Source of the DNA: an uncultured Pelagibacteraceae bacterium
Lineage (GTDB): Bacteria; Pseudomonadota; Alphaproteobacteria; Pelagibacterales; AG-422-B15
Reading direction: 5' to 3'
Length of the DNA: 64,000 nucleotides
NCBI GenBank assembly: GCA_902525575.1
Contig: CABZHU010000004.1
Coordinates: forward strand, 1-64,000
Below the pieces are notes generated by a model. The model was not told the DNA's origin, searched no databases, and saw only the letters and a program-made list of their open reading frames with translations. The translations under genes were made by a program, and so were the position numbers. This document shows, piece by piece, positions 29,040 to 39,680 of this stretch; the stretch's first letter is position 1; the number at the start of each line of letters is the position of its first letter.

Positions 29040-29422
29040 TGAATTACGACAAAGATAATATATTTGCTAAAATAATAAGAGGAGAAATTCCGTGTGATAA
29101 AATTTATGAAGATGACTTTGTACTTTCTTTTAAAGATATAAGGCCTCAAGCGCCCTCTCACGCATTAATTATTCCTAAGGGAAACTATCTAGACATTAAT
29201 GACTTCAGTTTAAACGCTAGTGATAATGAAATTATAGGGTTTAATCGCGCCATTGCGAAAGTAGCAGATATGTTGGGTATTAGTGAAAATTCTGGAGGAA
29301 ATGGTTATAGAGTTATAGCGAATGCTGGAAATGATGCACATCAGGAAGTACCTCATCTTCACTTTCATTTACTGGCTGGCAGACCTTTAGGTCCAATGGT
29401 TTTTCCAGAAAAATCTAATTAA
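29039..29422 (+). CDS. HIT family nucleotide hydrolase (HinT-like)
   Basis: Histidine-triad protein of 127 residues. The active-site motif HLHFHLL follows QEVP near the C-terminus, and the N-terminal NIFAKIIRGEIPCDKIYED is the usual HinT opening. Members hydrolyse AMP-linked phosphoramidates. It shares a base with hisE; HIT next to hisE is common in Alphaproteobacteria. Confidence 0.93.
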   Translation: MNYDKDNIFAKIIRGEIPCDKIYEDDFVLSFKDIRPQAPSHALIIPKGNYLDINDFSLNASDNEIIGFNRAIAKVADMLGISENSGGNGYRVIANAGNDAHQEVPHLHFHLLAGRPLGPMVFPEKSN

Positions 29423-29434
29423 GAGTAATTTATA

Positions 29435-29893
29435 ATGACAAGTAAGATTTCAGATGAAGAACTGGTAAAATTATTTAATAAAAATAAATTATTCAATTTA
29501 TTCAATATGACAGTTCTTGACGTAAATACTGATGCTGGAAGTATTAAAATGGAATTTGAAGTAGAGCAAAAATATTGTAATCCTGCAGGTGATGTTCAAG
29601 GAGGTATTGTAAGTGGGATGGTTGATGACGCTACTGCCCTTGCCTTTATCTTTCAAAACCATTTCAAGAAAAGACCACCAACTATAGAACTAAAAACTAA
29701 TTTTTTATATCCTACAAAACCAGGAAAAGTAATAGGATATGGCCAAGTAGTTAAATCAGGAAGAAATATTGCTTTTCTAGAAGGAAGACTTGAACAAAAT
29801 AATAGAACTGTAGTTACAGCTACATCTACTTGTGTAATTGTAGACATGCCTCAAGTAAATTTAAAAAAAATGATGGGGGAAAAACATGATTAA
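29435..29893 (+). CDS. PaaI-type hotdog thioesterase
   Basis: 152 residues with the hotdog core KYCNPAGDVQGGIVSGMVDDATALAF, where the N/D-containing loop and the Asp in VDDAT are the expected catalytic region, and the beta-strand block IELKTNFLYPTKPG. It probably hydrolyses an acyl-CoA or aryl-CoA; substrate unknown. It overlaps the next oxidoreductase gene by 8 nt, suggesting a shared role or at least a shared transcript. Confidence 0.87.
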   Translation: MTSKISDEELVKLFNKNKLFNLFNMTVLDVNTDAGSIKMEFEVEQKYCNPAGDVQGGIVSGMVDDATALAFIFQNHFKKRPPTIELKTNFLYPTKPGKVIGYGQVVKSGRNIAFLEGRLEQNNRTVVTATSTCVIVDMPQVNLKKMMGEKHD

Positions 29894-30902
29894 TAAACAA
29901 TGGATACTAAAAAATTTCCCAGTAGGAGACATTAAAGAGGGTGATTTAGTAATGGAAGAAACTTCTGTTCCTGAATTGAATGAAAATGAGCTTTTGATTA
30001 GAAATATTTATTTATCACTAGATCCAGCTAATAGAGGATGGATGAGTGGACGCTCATCCTATGTTGATGCAATGCAAACAGGTGATGTTATGAGGGGTGG
30101 AACAATAGGTATAGTTGAGAAATCAAAAAATCAGAAATTTAAAGAAGGTGAAATTGTTAATTGTATGGGTGGATGGCAAGAATATTTTATCACTAACGGC
30201 AAAGGTGTTAGACAAATACCACAAGGTACCGGGTTCCCACTAGATAGCTATATGAGTATTTTGGGAATGACAGGCATGACTGCTTATTTTGGTTTACTAG
30301 ATATTACAAAACCTCAAACAGGCGAAACATTAGTCGTTTCAGCCGCAGCGGGTGCTGTGGGTTCTATAGTTTGCCAAATTGGAAAAATAAAAGGATGTAA
30401 AGTTATAGGTATTGCCGGTTCTGACGAGAAATGTCAGTGGTTAGTAAATGATCTTGGTATAGATGGAGCAATAAACTACAAAACAGAAAATGTTAGAAAA
30501 AAACTCAAAGATCTTTGCTCTGATGGAGTCGATATTTATTTTGAAAATGTTGGAGGACCCATTACGGATGCTGTTCTAACAAGAATGAACATAAATGGAA
30601 GAATAAGTTTATGCGGCTTAATATCTGGTTATAACGCTGAGTCATTAGTTCCTGGACCAGCATGGGGAAATTTATTGATTAAAAGAATAAAGCTCAAAGG
30701 TTTCATCGTTTTTGATTATTTTAAGAGATACATAGAAGCTTACCAAGATATTACAACTTGGATTAAAGAGGGAAAAATTAAATATAAAAATCATATAGTC
30801 CCTGGATTAGAAAATGCAGAAAATTCTATTAAAAAGTTATTTACAGGAGAAAATGAGGGGAAACTAATAATAAAAGTTTCAGAAGATACTACTCAAAATT
30901 GA
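29886..30902 (+). CDS. NADP-dependent medium-chain reductase, leukotriene-B4/prostaglandin reductase (CurA/YncB) type
   Basis: Zinc-free MDR enzyme of 338 residues. The early LSLDPANRGWMSGRSSYV motif is typical for this group of alkenal/one reductases; VSAAAGAVGSIVCQIGKIKGC is the NADPH loop and YFENVGGPITDAVLTRMN a later family block. It is expected to reduce an activated C=C bond. It overlaps the thioesterase by 8 nt, and the GT9 gene follows after 4 nt. Confidence 0.88.
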   Translation: MINKQWILKNFPVGDIKEGDLVMEETSVPELNENELLIRNIYLSLDPANRGWMSGRSSYVDAMQTGDVMRGGTIGIVEKSKNQKFKEGEIVNCMGGWQEYFITNGKGVRQIPQGTGFPLDSYMSILGMTGMTAYFGLLDITKPQTGETLVVSAAAGAVGSIVCQIGKIKGCKVIGIAGSDEKCQWLVNDLGIDGAINYKTENVRKKLKDLCSDGVDIYFENVGGPITDAVLTRMNINGRISLCGLISGYNAESLVPGPAWGNLLIKRIKLKGFIVFDYFKRYIEAYQDITTWIKEGKIKYKNHIVPGLENAENSIKKLFTGENEGKLIIKVSEDTTQN

Positions 30903-30906
30903 ACCA

Positions 30907-31887
30907 ATGAAAAAAGTTTTAATCTTCAGCAATGGAGAGCAAATTGGAGATGGCATTTTAAAATTGCCGATAGTTTATCAACTTAAAGATAGATTTCCAA
31001 ATTATGAAATTCATTGGATGACTGATACAATCTATACTGAGTATAATCAAAGACTAAAAAAGTTTATCTCAAACCACATCGATAAAATATGGGAAAAAGC
31101 AAAACTAAGCCCCTTTTTTTGGAAAAAAATTTCAAATACTTACGATTTAAAAAGTGAAGAATTTGATATTATTATTGATACACAAAAAGCAGTATCCAGA
31201 ACTTTTGCCTTAAAAAGAATAAGAACGAAAATTTTTATTTCATCTGCAGCTAATTGGTTTTTTTCTAACCTAAAACCCAAAGAATTAAATAAAGAAAGAA
31301 AATTTTATATAAAAAGTATAATAGAAATGCTCGATCTGGTTTCAAATTATGAAAATGAAAAAGAATTCGAGATAGATATACCTCAAGCAATAACAGAGAC
31401 CCTTAATAAATTATTTGACCCGAGTAAAAAGTATATTGGTATTGCGCCTGGTTCAAATACTCCTAAACGAATTTGGTCATTTGATAAATACATAGAAGTA
31501 GCTAAATTTTATGAAAAAAAAAATTTCAATATTGTTTTTTTCCTTGGTCCTGAAGAACAAAATCTTCGTAAAAAAATAGTTGATATTATTAATGAACCCC
31601 TTTTTCCAGAAGAAGAAGTCAAAAATTATTCTGGAATTGAAGTGGTAATGGCATCAACAAACTATTTAGATATTGCCATAACTAATGATAGTGGAACAGG
31701 TCAAATGCTCTCAACTAATATGTGTCCATTGTTAAAAATCTGTGGTCCAACAAGTGCAGTCAAATTTTTGAATGATCAGTTCACTAATATTGATTTTATC
31801 TCATCTCAGAGTTTTGGTGGCGATGATATAAATTTAATAACTACTAATGCAGTTATTAATGAAATTGATAAAATCTTAGATAACTAA
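30907..31887 (+). CDS. Glycosyltransferase family 9 (heptosyltransferase-like)
   Basis: 326 residues with the family 9 layout. The N-terminal part, including GDGILKLPIVYQLKDRFPNYEIHW, corresponds to the acceptor domain. The C-terminal domain has IGIAPGSNTPKRIWSFDKYIEVA and the ADP-heptose-binding type AITNDSGTGQMLS. It likely adds a sugar to lipopolysaccharide core at the inner membrane, but donor and acceptor are unknown. It is rather divergent and Lys-rich. Its stop is 3 nt from the stop of the opposing kinase gene. Confidence 0.8.
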   Translation: MKKVLIFSNGEQIGDGILKLPIVYQLKDRFPNYEIHWMTDTIYTEYNQRLKKFISNHIDKIWEKAKLSPFFWKKISNTYDLKSEEFDIIIDTQKAVSRTFALKRIRTKIFISSAANWFFSNLKPKELNKERKFYIKSIIEMLDLVSNYENEKEFEIDIPQAITETLNKLFDPSKKYIGIAPGSNTPKRIWSFDKYIEVAKFYEKKNFNIVFFLGPEEQNLRKKIVDIINEPLFPEEEVKNYSGIEVVMASTNYLDIAITNDSGTGQMLSTNMCPLLKICGPTSAVKFLNDQFTNIDFISSQSFGGDDINLITTNAVINEIDKILDN

Positions 31888-31890
31888 ACT

Positions 31891-32844
31891 CTATAATCTA
31901 GCCCCATAGATTTGTATTATCTCTGAAGCAAACCTAACTCCTTCTTTGCCACATTGTTCAAGGGGTTGTCCCTGAATATATTTTAGTAAAAATCCTGCAG
32001 CAAATAGATCGCCAGCTCCCGTTGTATCAACAAGATTATCTATTTTTTGGGGTTCAATTTTAATCACCTCTTCATTATTTACGATCATTGCCCCTTTTTC
32101 ACCGAGTGTAATTGCAAAAATTTTATTCTTATCTTTAATAATATTTATACTCTCGTTCAAGTCTGATGTGCCTAATAGAGATTTCATTTCCTCTTCATTC
32201 GCAAAAACAATATCTGCATCTTTATCAATTAAACTTAAAAAGCTGTCTTTAAAACGTTCAATGCAGAATACGTCAGATACACTAAAGGCTACAATTTTAT
32301 TGTTCTCTTTAGCTACCTTTGTCGCTTTTTTGATTGCTACTTGCGCATCATCTAGGTCCCAAAGGTACCCTTCTAGATAAGTGATTTTTGATTGAGAAAT
32401 AACATCTTCATTAACATCATCAGAATTAAGCTTTTGGGATATTCCTAAATAGGTACTCATTGTCCTTTGAGCATCAGGGGTTACCATAACTAAGCATCGC
32501 CCTGTTTCACTCTCATCAGATTGAGGGACATTCGCAAAAAATACATTTTCTTTATTTAAGCCATCAATAAATGCGTTACCAACTTCATCCATTCCGACTT
32601 TTCCAATAAAAGCTGTTTTCATATTATTTTGAGCTAAAGCAACTATGGAGTTTGCAACTGAGCCACCAGAAACTGTTTTTTTAATGTCAATTTTTCCTGA
32701 GATATCTTTAATACCATCTAAGTCTACTAAAGACATGAGGCCTTTTCTTAATTCGTGATCATCTAAGAATTGATCTTCTACGTCTGTAATTACATCGACA
32801 ATAGAATTACCAATTCCAACAATATCATATTTATTATCTACCAT
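31891..32844 (-). CDS. PfkB family sugar/adenosine kinase
   Basis: Ribokinase-fold kinase. I start at the ATG at 32844 (MVDNKYDIVGIGNSIVDVI), 13 codons inside the track ORF, because this is the conserved family opening; it overlaps the SDR stop by 7 nt. GGSVANSIVALAQ is the substrate-binding region and VDTTGAGDLFAAGFL is the PfkB signature with the catalytic Asp. Alphaproteobacterial relatives are annotated as adenosine kinases; the substrate is inferred only. Confidence 0.87.
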   Translation of the reverse strand: MVDNKYDIVGIGNSIVDVITDVEDQFLDDHELRKGLMSLVDLDGIKDISGKIDIKKTVSGGSVANSIVALAQNNMKTAFIGKVGMDEVGNAFIDGLNKENVFFANVPQSDESETGRCLVMVTPDAQRTMSTYLGISQKLNSDDVNEDVISQSKITYLEGYLWDLDDAQVAIKKATKVAKENNKIVAFSVSDVFCIERFKDSFLSLIDKDADIVFANEEEMKSLLGTSDLNESINIIKDKNKIFAITLGEKGAMIVNNEEVIKIEPQKIDNLVDTTGAGDLFAAGFLLKYIQGQPLEQCGKEGVRFASEIIQIYGARL

Positions 32845-33566
32845 GTTTCCACCCAAGGACGCAGATCTATTTCGTAAGTCCACGCATTTTTTGGTTGATT
32901 ATGTATCATTAAGTAGTTCTGTGCAATATCATCTGGATTCATTAGTCCATCAATTTTCTTTTTTTCTTTCACATAGTCGGGAAACAATTCATTGACCCAC
33001 GGGGTATCAATTGCTCCATCAATAACAACATGCGCAACATGAATTCCTTTAGGTCCTAACTCTCTTGCCATACTCTGTGAAAGAGCTCGTTTCGCATGCT
33101 TTGCACCTGCAAAAGCAGCAAAACCCTCTTTACCCCTAACACTCGCTGATGCACCAGTAAAAATTATTGTTCCTTTTTTTCTAGGAACCATCTTTTTTGC
33201 GACCTCTCTGCCCATTAGGAATGCGCCGAATGCAGCCATTTCCCAAACTTTATAATATTTTCTGGATGTTGTTTCTAATATGCCATATCTAATGTTTGCT
33301 CCTATGTTGTATACGGCAACTAAGATCTCTCCGATTTCGTTTTCAATTTTATTGATTAAGTTTATGACATCGTCTTCTTTTCTTGCATCAAGGGAATAAA
33401 AGAAACATTGACCACCGCTTTGTTTAATTTCTTCAGCTAACCCGGATAACTTATCACCATTTCTTCTTGCAACTACAACAGTGAACCCATCATCTGCAAA
33501 AACTCTTGCTATTGATGAACCTAAACTATCACCAGCTCCAATTATCAATGCTACTTTATTTTTCAT
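32838..33566 (-). CDS. SDR family oxidoreductase with Phe in place of the catalytic Tyr
   Basis: Short-chain dehydrogenase-like protein, 242 residues. The cofactor loop is LIIGAGDSLGSSIARVF and the later block ARELGPKGIHVAHVVIDGAIDTPW belongs to an SDR subgroup. At the usual YxxxK site the sequence reads FAGAK, so the general-acid Tyr is replaced by Phe while Lys remains. It may act with altered chemistry, or mainly bind a nucleotide. It overlaps the downstream kinase start by 7 nt. Confidence 0.85.
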   Translation of the reverse strand: MKNKVALIIGAGDSLGSSIARVFADDGFTVVVARRNGDKLSGLAEEIKQSGGQCFFYSLDARKEDDVINLINKIENEIGEILVAVYNIGANIRYGILETTSRKYYKVWEMAAFGAFLMGREVAKKMVPRKKGTIIFTGASASVRGKEGFAAFAGAKHAKRALSQSMARELGPKGIHVAHVVIDGAIDTPWVNELFPDYVKEKKKIDGLMNPDDIAQNYLMIHNQPKNAWTYEIDLRPWVETW

Positions 33567-33625
33567 TTTGAAAGAACTCTAGCAGTTACAGTCAAACTAT
33601 CAACTCTCTATTGTAAAAATATCTA

Positions 33626-34279
33626 TTAAGGTTTTTTTGTTTTTACTGGCTTTTTTCTATTTGGAAAACAGGTTTTGCAAATTTTACAATCTAAGCCAAA
33701 ACATTTTCTAGCTTCACAATACTCTCTTCCATAAAAAATAATCTGTAAATGAAGTTTGTTCCAACTATCCATCGGAAAGATTTTTTTTAAATCTTTTTCT
33801 GTTTGCGTTACATTTTTTCCATTAGTTAGTCCCCATCTTTGTGCTAATCTATGAATATGCGTATCAACAGGAAAAGCTGGATAACCAAAACCTTGTGACA
33901 TTACTACACTAGCTGTTTTATGCCCAACACCAGGAAGCTTCTCTAGTTCATCAAAGCTTTTTGGTACCTTGCCATTAAAATTTTTAACTAATATTTTAGA
34001 TAACCTATAGATCGCACTGGACTTTTGCGGAGCTAGGCCACACGGTCTTATAATCTTGTATATTTTATTTTGAGACAATTTTTGCATTTTTTCTGCATTA
34101 TTTGCTTCTTTAAAAAGTATTGGTGTAATCTCATTCACTCTTTTATCAGTACATTGTGCACTTAGAAGAACAGAAATTAAAAGTTCAAACTTGTTCCTAT
34201 GATTTAGAGGTATGGGAGTTTTAGGATATATTTTATTTAGTATATCCATTATTTTTGTTGCACGTTCAGCTCTTTGCAT
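33626..34279 (-). CDS. nth: Endonuclease III (DNA glycosylase/AP lyase)
   Basis: Base-excision repair glycosylase for oxidised pyrimidines. The helix-hairpin-helix ELEKLPGVGHKTASVV includes the catalytic Lys, and PVDTHIHRLAQRWGL the catalytic Asp. At the C-terminus CEARKCFGLDCKICKTC carries five Cys in a spacing that differs from the canonical C-x6-C-x2-C-x5-C iron-sulfur loop. Length 217 residues. It follows dapB by 18 nt on the same strand. Confidence 0.92.
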   Translation of the reverse strand: MQRAERATKIMDILNKIYPKTPIPLNHRNKFELLISVLLSAQCTDKRVNEITPILFKEANNAEKMQKLSQNKIYKIIRPCGLAPQKSSAIYRLSKILVKNFNGKVPKSFDELEKLPGVGHKTASVVMSQGFGYPAFPVDTHIHRLAQRWGLTNGKNVTQTEKDLKKIFPMDSWNKLHLQIIFYGREYCEARKCFGLDCKICKTCFPNRKKPVKTKKP

Positions 34280-34297
34280 CAGCTATTTCTTACTGTT

Positions 34298-35104
34298 CTA
34301 AATATTCAAAACGTCGGCCATTGAATAAAGGCCTGGTTCTTTATCCATTCCCCATTTTACAGCTTGGAGCGCGCCATTGGCAAAAATACCCCTATTTTTT
34401 GCTAAATGCTGAATTTTAATCGTTTCATCATTTGATGAGAATATTATCTCATGGTCACCAACGGCTTCACCTTTTCTAAAGGATGACATTACAATTTTAT
34501 CCTTTAAATTTTTACCAATTGTATTGATACGATTAATTTTCATTATATTTTCCAATTTTTTCTTCTTTCCATCAGCAGCAGCTTTGCCAAGCATTATTGC
34601 TGTCCCTGAGGGTGCATCAATTTTATGTTTATGGTGAGTTTCATTTATTTTTATATCAAAAGAACTATCTAATTTGGAGGATGCAATTTTTACAATACTT
34701 TCTAATAAATTCATACCTAAACTCATGTTACCAGATTTAATAATTGTGGCGTGCTGCGCAGCAAAATCTATTTTACGTAATTGACTTTTGTTAAACCCAG
34801 TTGTTCCAATTACATGAACAATTCTTGCCTGCGCAGAATATTTTGCATGATCTAATGTTGCTGTTGGAACTGTAAAATCAATAACTGCATCAGCTTTTGC
34901 AAACAGTTCAATAATATTATCTGTTATTAAAATGCCAGTTTTTTTTATTTTTAAAATTTGACCTATATCTTTTCCTAAAGAAGGATGGCCAACGCTCTCG
35001 GTTGCTCCAAATAATGCAAAAGATTTATCTTTAATAATCCTCTTTAGAATTTGTGTTCCCATACGGCCTGAAGCACCCGTTACGATTACTTTAATTTTTT
35101 TCAT
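34298..35104 (-). CDS. dapB: 4-hydroxy-tetrahydrodipicolinate reductase
   Basis: NAD(P)H-dependent step of lysine and diaminopimelate synthesis. VTGASGRMGTQILK is the cofactor loop and ETHHKHKIDAPSGTA holds the catalytic His-His and Lys region. 268 residues, normal length. It stands between dnaJ and nth, all minus strand; dnaJ-dapB adjacency is common in Alphaproteobacteria. Confidence 0.96.
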   Translation of the reverse strand: MKKIKVIVTGASGRMGTQILKRIIKDKSFALFGATESVGHPSLGKDIGQILKIKKTGILITDNIIELFAKADAVIDFTVPTATLDHAKYSAQARIVHVIGTTGFNKSQLRKIDFAAQHATIIKSGNMSLGMNLLESIVKIASSKLDSSFDIKINETHHKHKIDAPSGTAIMLGKAAADGKKKKLENIMKINRINTIGKNLKDKIVMSSFRKGEAVGDHEIIFSSNDETIKIQHLAKNRGIFANGALQAVKWGMDKEPGLYSMADVLNI

Positions 35105-35144
35105 TTTTTAAAGATAATTCAAATAAAGAAAAAAGTAATGTTAT

Positions 35145-36284
35145 TTAATTTTTTGTTTTCCAGAAATCTCTGGCTTTTTTAAAAAAAGCTGAGCTAAGAG
35201 GATTTTCTTCGTTATTGCTGACTTCTTGAAAGGACTTTAAAATTTCAATTTGCTTTTTGTTTAAATTTACGGGAGTTTCAACTTTGGTTTGTATATACAA
35301 ATCACCAAGATAGCCACTTCTTATATTTGGCATTCCTTTTGATTTAAGTCTAAATTGATCTCCTGTTTGAGTTCCCTGAGGTATCTTTAATCTCGCTTTA
35401 CCCCCATCTATAATTGGTACATCAATAGATCCACCAACAGCGGCATCAATCATTGAAATAGGTACCTCAGCAAAAAGATTTTCATCCTCCCTGGCAAATA
35501 TATTATGTTCGTTGACATTAACAAAAATATACAAATCACCCTGCTGACCACCATTTGTACCAGCCTCACCCTCGCCACTTAGTCTAATTCTTGATCCATC
35601 ATCAACTCCCTTTGGTATTTTAACCATTAGACTTTTTGTTTTTTGAGTTCGACCGGAACCACGACACGGACTACAAGGATCAGATATTGTTGAGCCTGAT
35701 CCCTGACAGGTAGGACACGTTTGTTGAATTGAAAAGAAACCTTGTTGTGATCTAATTTGACCTCTTCCACCACATGTTTGACATGTTACAGGTTGGCTTC
35801 CTTTCGATGCTCCTGAACCAGAACATATCTCACATTGAATCTGTGTAGGTATTTTTACTTTGAATTTTTTTCCATTATAGGCTTCTTCAAGTGAAACTGT
35901 AATATCATATCTTAAATCAGATCCACGATTGTTTGACTTTCTCCTTCTGTTACCACCTCCTCCAAAAAAAGATGAATCACCCCCAAAAAAATCCTCGAAA
36001 ATATCTTGAAAAGCTGATGAAGAGAAATCGAATCCTCCTCCGCCCTGTCCAGAGCTTCCATCGACAGCTGCATGACCAAACTGATCATACGCAGACCTTT
36101 TTTCTTTATCTTGAAGAACCGCGTATGCCTCACTAGCTTCTTTGAATTTCACTTCAGCATCTGCATCTCCCTGATTGCGATCAGGGTGATATTTCATTGC
36201 AAGTTTTCTATAGGATTTTTTTATCTCGGAGTCGTCAGCAGTCTTGGATACACCAAGAACTTCATAATAGTCTCTTTTCGACAT
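35145..36284 (-). CDS. dnaJ: Chaperone DnaJ
   Basis: Hsp40 co-chaperone that delivers substrates to DnaK and stimulates its ATPase. The J domain has the HPD motif (KYHPDRNQG), followed by a Gly/Phe-rich region with GGGGFDFSS and four zinc-finger CxxCxGxG-type repeats ([32 protein letters not shown]). The C-terminal substrate domains are complete; 379 residues. It lies 12 nt after dnaK. Confidence 0.97.
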   Translation of the reverse strand: MSKRDYYEVLGVSKTADDSEIKKSYRKLAMKYHPDRNQGDADAEVKFKEASEAYAVLQDKEKRSAYDQFGHAAVDGSSGQGGGGFDFSSSAFQDIFEDFFGGDSSFFGGGGNRRRKSNNRGSDLRYDITVSLEEAYNGKKFKVKIPTQIQCEICSGSGASKGSQPVTCQTCGGRGQIRSQQGFFSIQQTCPTCQGSGSTISDPCSPCRGSGRTQKTKSLMVKIPKGVDDGSRIRLSGEGEAGTNGGQQGDLYIFVNVNEHNIFAREDENLFAEVPISMIDAAVGGSIDVPIIDGGKARLKIPQGTQTGDQFRLKSKGMPNIRSGYLGDLYIQTKVETPVNLNKKQIEILKSFQEVSNNEENPLSSAFFKKARDFWKTKN

Positions 36285-36296
36285 AAGCTTACCTGC

Positions 36297-38235
<1,939 letters not shown>

Positions 38236-38254
38236 TTAATTTGATTTGACTTAT

Positions 38255-38282
38255 ATATAGGTAGTCCATTTTTGTGTGCAAC
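38255..38282 (-). promoter_or_regulatory. Candidate RpoH-type promoter of dnaKJ
   Basis: On the minus strand GTTG is followed by 17 bases and CCTATAT. The alphaproteobacterial heat-shock consensus is close to CTTG-N17-C(C/T)TATNT, so only the first base differs. The predicted start would leave a leader of about 20 nt before the dnaK ATG at 38226. A G7 run abuts the -35 element. Location ahead of dnaK makes the match plausible. Confidence 0.5.
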
Positions 38283-38346
38283 CCCCCCACAGAAAGTATT
38301 TTTACTTAATTTAAAAAACTTTCATATATGTATGATATTGATATTA

Positions 38347-38895
38347 TTAGTTTTTTTTCTTGACGACGCCTACCATTGCAGGTCTTAAAAGCCTACCCCC
38401 AATGCGGTATCCCTCTTGTATTACCTCAGTAACAATACCAGGTTGTTTATCAGGATTTTCTACTTCAAACATAGCTTGATGCAAATTTGGATCAAAATTT
38501 TGGTCTAAAGAATCAATTTTTTCAATCTTGAACTTTTCAAAAATCGTTACAATTTGTTTTTCTGTCAATTCAATACCTTCAATTAACTGAGAAACATTTT
38601 GATCTGATTTTTTTAATTCATCTTGATCTATAGATTTTAACGCTCTCTCTAAATTATCCAACACGGACAAAATTTCTTTTGCAAAACTAGAAATAACATA
38701 GTTACTGAGATCCTCTTTTTCCCTGTCAAATCTTTTTCTAAGATTATCGTTATCTGCGAGTGAAAGCAAAATTTGATTTTCTGCCTCTTTTAACTTTTCT
38801 TCAAGTTCTGAATAGTCAATTTCCTTTAATTGGGCTTCCTCAACTTTCTCTTCAGATTTTTTCTCAGAAATATTCTTTTTTTTGTCTTTTGCCAT
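38347..38895 (-). CDS. grpE: Nucleotide-exchange factor GrpE
   Basis: Dimeric exchange factor for DnaK. It has a charged N-terminal coiled coil (residues about 30-80), then the globular wing with FDPNLHQAMFEVE and the terminal VIQEGYRIGGRLLRPAMVGV, the GrpE signature. 182 residues. It precedes dnaK by 120 nt on the same strand; hrcA, which often lies next to grpE in Alphaproteobacteria, is absent. Confidence 0.96.
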   Translation of the reverse strand: MAKDKKKNISEKKSEEKVEEAQLKEIDYSELEEKLKEAENQILLSLADNDNLRKRFDREKEDLSNYVISSFAKEILSVLDNLERALKSIDQDELKKSDQNVSQLIEGIELTEKQIVTIFEKFKIEKIDSLDQNFDPNLHQAMFEVENPDKQPGIVTEVIQEGYRIGGRLLRPAMVGVVKKKN

Positions 38896-38908
38896 ATCTT
38901 TTTTTGAA

Positions 38909-38937
38909 TATGTAATGATCTATATTATTTTCGTCAA
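38909..38937 (-). promoter_or_regulatory. Possible housekeeping promoter of grpE
   Basis: On the minus strand TTGACG is separated by 17 bases from TACATA, resembling a sigma-70 promoter with a good -35 and a poor -10. The start point would be only a few bases before the grpE ATG. The whole grpE-rph divergent gap is 67 bases, so any promoter must be here or overlap rph. Confidence 0.3.
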
Positions 38938-38962
38938 TACATAGTATAGTGAATTTAATAAT

Positions 38963-39679
38963 ATGAGAAATACAAGAAAAATTAGCGATCTTCGTAAATT
39001 TAAAATTATTCCAAATTTCTCCTCATATCCCGAGGGTTCTTGTATGGTAAAATTTGGTGAAACTCATGTATTGTGCAATGCGTCTTTAGATCAAAATGTT
39101 CCAAGGTGGCTTAAAAATTCACATCAAGGCTGGGTAACTGCTGAATATGGAATGCTTCCTAGATCAACATCTGAAAGAATGTCCCGAGAAGCTGTCAGAG
39201 GCAAACAATCAGGAAGAACGCAAGAAATACAACGTTTGATAGGCAGATCGTTAAGAGCTGTAACAGATCTTAGTTTATTAAAAGATATGCAAATCTTAAT
39301 TGATTGCGATGTTATCCAAGCTGATGGTGGAACAAGAACCGCTTCAATTACAGGTGCCTTTGTTGCATTACAGTTATGTTTTTTGAGCATGATAGAAAAA
39401 AAAATTATAAAAATTAATCCGATAAAGGAAAATCTTGCGGCTATAAGTTGTGGTATAGTTGATAATGTTCCATTGCTTGACCTAGATTATATCGAGGATC
39501 AAAATGCTGAGGTTGACGCTAATTTTGTGATTACAGAAACAAACAAAATAGTTGAGATACAAATGACATCTGAAAAAAAACTTTGTACAGAAAATGAATT
39601 TAACTCCATGTTTGAATTGGCAAAATCAGGTATAAATCAAATAATTCAGTCTCAAAAAACAATTTTTGAAGGTAAATAA
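38963..39679 (+). CDS. rph: Ribonuclease PH
   Basis: Phosphorolytic 3'-5' exoribonuclease for tRNA 3' maturation. The block GWVTAEYGMLPRSTSERMSREAVRGKQSGRTQEIQRLIGRSLRA is the core, and DCDVIQADGGTRTASITGAFVAL carries the catalytic Asp residues. 238 residues. It is divergent from grpE and 1 nt before rdgB, a typical alphaproteobacterial arrangement. Confidence 0.97.
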   Translation: MRNTRKISDLRKFKIIPNFSSYPEGSCMVKFGETHVLCNASLDQNVPRWLKNSHQGWVTAEYGMLPRSTSERMSREAVRGKQSGRTQEIQRLIGRSLRAVTDLSLLKDMQILIDCDVIQADGGTRTASITGAFVALQLCFLSMIEKKIIKINPIKENLAAISCGIVDNVPLLDLDYIEDQNAEVDANFVITETNKIVEIQMTSEKKLCTENEFNSMFELAKSGINQIIQSQKTIFEGK

Positions 39680-39680
39680 T

